A stretch of 64,000 bases of DNA from an uncultured Cyclobacteriaceae bacterium. GTDB taxonomy: Bacteria; Bacteroidota; Bacteroidia; Cytophagales; Cyclobacteriaceae. This document shows positions 63,321-64,000 of the stretch, piece by piece. Both the position numbers and the translations under genes were made by a program. Numbering within the stretch: position 1 is the stretch's first letter; each line of letters begins with the position of its first letter. The notes under the pieces were generated by a model that saw nothing but the letters and a program-made list of their open reading frames with translations, was not told the origin of the DNA and made no database searches. The DNA is taken from contig CAJQKV010000017.1 of the NCBI GenBank assembly GCA_905479015.1, forward strand, positions 1-64,000. Reading direction: 5' to 3'.

Positions 63321-64000
63321 ATGAGAACAGCTATCTATTTAATCCTCTTTATTTTTATTTCCTACTCTGAGATATTAGCCCAGCGATCAAACAAAAGTGC
63401 AGTAGAAAAGCTCTCTAAAAGCGTTTTCGAAGAAACGACTTTGACAGGATTGAAATTTAGGTCGATTGGACCCGCGCAGACCTCAGGTCGCGTATCTGAT
63501 TTTGCAATCAATCCAAATAATTTTAAAGAATATTATGTGGCGGCAGCCTCAGGGGGTGTGTGGAAAACGGTCAATGCAGGGACCACATATATTCCTGTTT
63601 TTGATGAGGCGGGCAGTTATTCGATTGGTTGTATCACCATGGATCCAAACAATGCTAATGTGATTTGGGTTGGAACAGGTGAGAACAATAATCAAAGAAG
63701 TGTACCCTATGGTGATGGCGTATATAAATCCATAGATGGGGGTGAGACGTGGAAAAATATGGGACTCAAAAGCTCTGAACACATTGGGAAGATTTTGGTA
63801 GATCCAAATAATTCTAATATTATATACGTAGCGGCCATTGGTCCTTTATGGAGTTCGGGAGGAGAACGAGGGGTTTATAAATCGGTCAATGGGGGTGAAA
63901 CATGGCGTTTAATGCTGGGCATTGATGCGGATACGGGGATCAATGATTTGATCATGGATCCTCGTGATAGTCAAGTCATTTATGCAGCAGCCTATCAACG
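63321..64000 (+). CDS. Exported sortilin/BNR-repeat protein, cut by window end
   Basis: The open frame runs from an ATG at 63321 to the end of the window without a stop (226 codons visible). A signal peptide (about residues 1-21, ending LAQ) is followed by GLKFRSIGPAQTSGRVSDFA and Asp-box repeats such as YKSIDGGETWKNMG and YKSVNGGETWRLM. It is a paralogue of the protein at 58546, sharing the GLKFRSIGP entry and blade pattern, and probably reaches about 1000 residues beyond the window. Confidence 0.92.
   Translation, partial: MRTAIYLILFIFISYSEILAQRSNKSAVEKLSKSVFEETTLTGLKFRSIGPAQTSGRVSDFAINPNNFKEYYVAAASGGVWKTVNAGTTYIPVFDEAGSYSIGCITMDPNNANVIWVGTGENNNQRSVPYGDGVYKSIDGGETWKNMGLKSSEHIGKILVDPNNSNIIYVAAIGPLWSSGGERGVYKSVNGGETWRLMLGIDADTGINDLIMDPRDSQVIYAAAYQ

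Noticed and set aside
1-64000. CRISPR array, insertion sequence, prophage, integron or toxin-antitoxin locus
   Set aside because: No regularly spaced direct repeats, transposase, integrase, phage structural or recognisable toxin-antitoxin pair was seen on either strand.

Overview
The window looks like a chromosomal segment of a free-living, probably marine, Bacteroidota bacterium, most likely of the Cytophagales or a nearby lineage. The reasons are low GC by eye, scarce Shine-Dalgarno sequences, several TAnnTTTG-type -7 boxes, a fused E1 alpha/beta 2-oxoacid dehydrogenase, an ExbB/ExbD cluster with an extra small membrane protein, AsmA/TamB proteins, tandem sortilin-like secreted proteins, and the order pdxA, yceD-like, rpmF, fabH, efp, accB, accC. 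No insertion sequence, prophage, integron or CRISPR array is visible. Almost everything is housekeeping or lineage-typical accessory sequence.

Layout. 0-4 kb: a minus-strand run of cutC, a sulfotransferase, a VOC protein, a Gfo/Idh/MocA oxidoreductase and a secreted unknown. 4-8 kb: L-serine dehydratase and an ABC-F ATPase. 8-13 kb: a DUF3817 membrane protein, an M48 lipoprotein peptidase, an unknown lipoprotein and an AsmA protein. 13.5-17 kb: a split YeeE/YedE thiosulfate-type transporter, metZ, a CBS protein and a small unknown. 17-21 kb: an MsbA-like ABC exporter, a TolB-like propeller and a family 2 glycosyltransferase. 21-26.3 kb: the minus-strand fatty-acid, translation and B6 cluster. 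26.4-34 kb: rsmA, mgtE, a 2-hydroxyacid dehydrogenase, greA, a HIT protein, ruvC (minus), a polysaccharide deacetylase, TatD and asparaginase. 34-36.5 kb: tRNA-Ser(GGA) and an ExbB/ExbD energy-transducing operon ending in a clear terminator. 36.5-38.5 kb: tsaD, smpB and an HNH nuclease. 38.5-44.6 kb: a TamB-like protein, RNase P RNA and a sigma-54 activator without a DNA-binding domain. 44.5-53.6 kb: small lipoproteins, a LuxE-like protein, the fused E1, alanine dehydrogenase, an HSDR_N-type protein, a UMF1-type transporter, a lipase-like hydrolase and a cyclophilin. 53.7-64 kb: secreted or envelope hydrolases (MltB-like, DUF1080, M14 peptidase, two sortilin-like proteins, the last cut by the window end), with a rhodanese and a Crp/Fnr regulator between the two sortilin-like genes.

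I did not find a convincing undescribed multi-gene system. The items most worth a second look are: a perfect 25-bp inverted repeat with a 4-nt loop inside the tamB-like gene; a promoter-plus-terminator module in the greA leader that resembles the early-termination leader known in E. coli; the sigma-54 activator lacking an HTH and carrying GAFTSA; a 41-residue lipoprotein gene tucked antisense under that activator's 3' end; and a recurrent habit of convergent genes interlocking their stop codons by exactly 4 nt.
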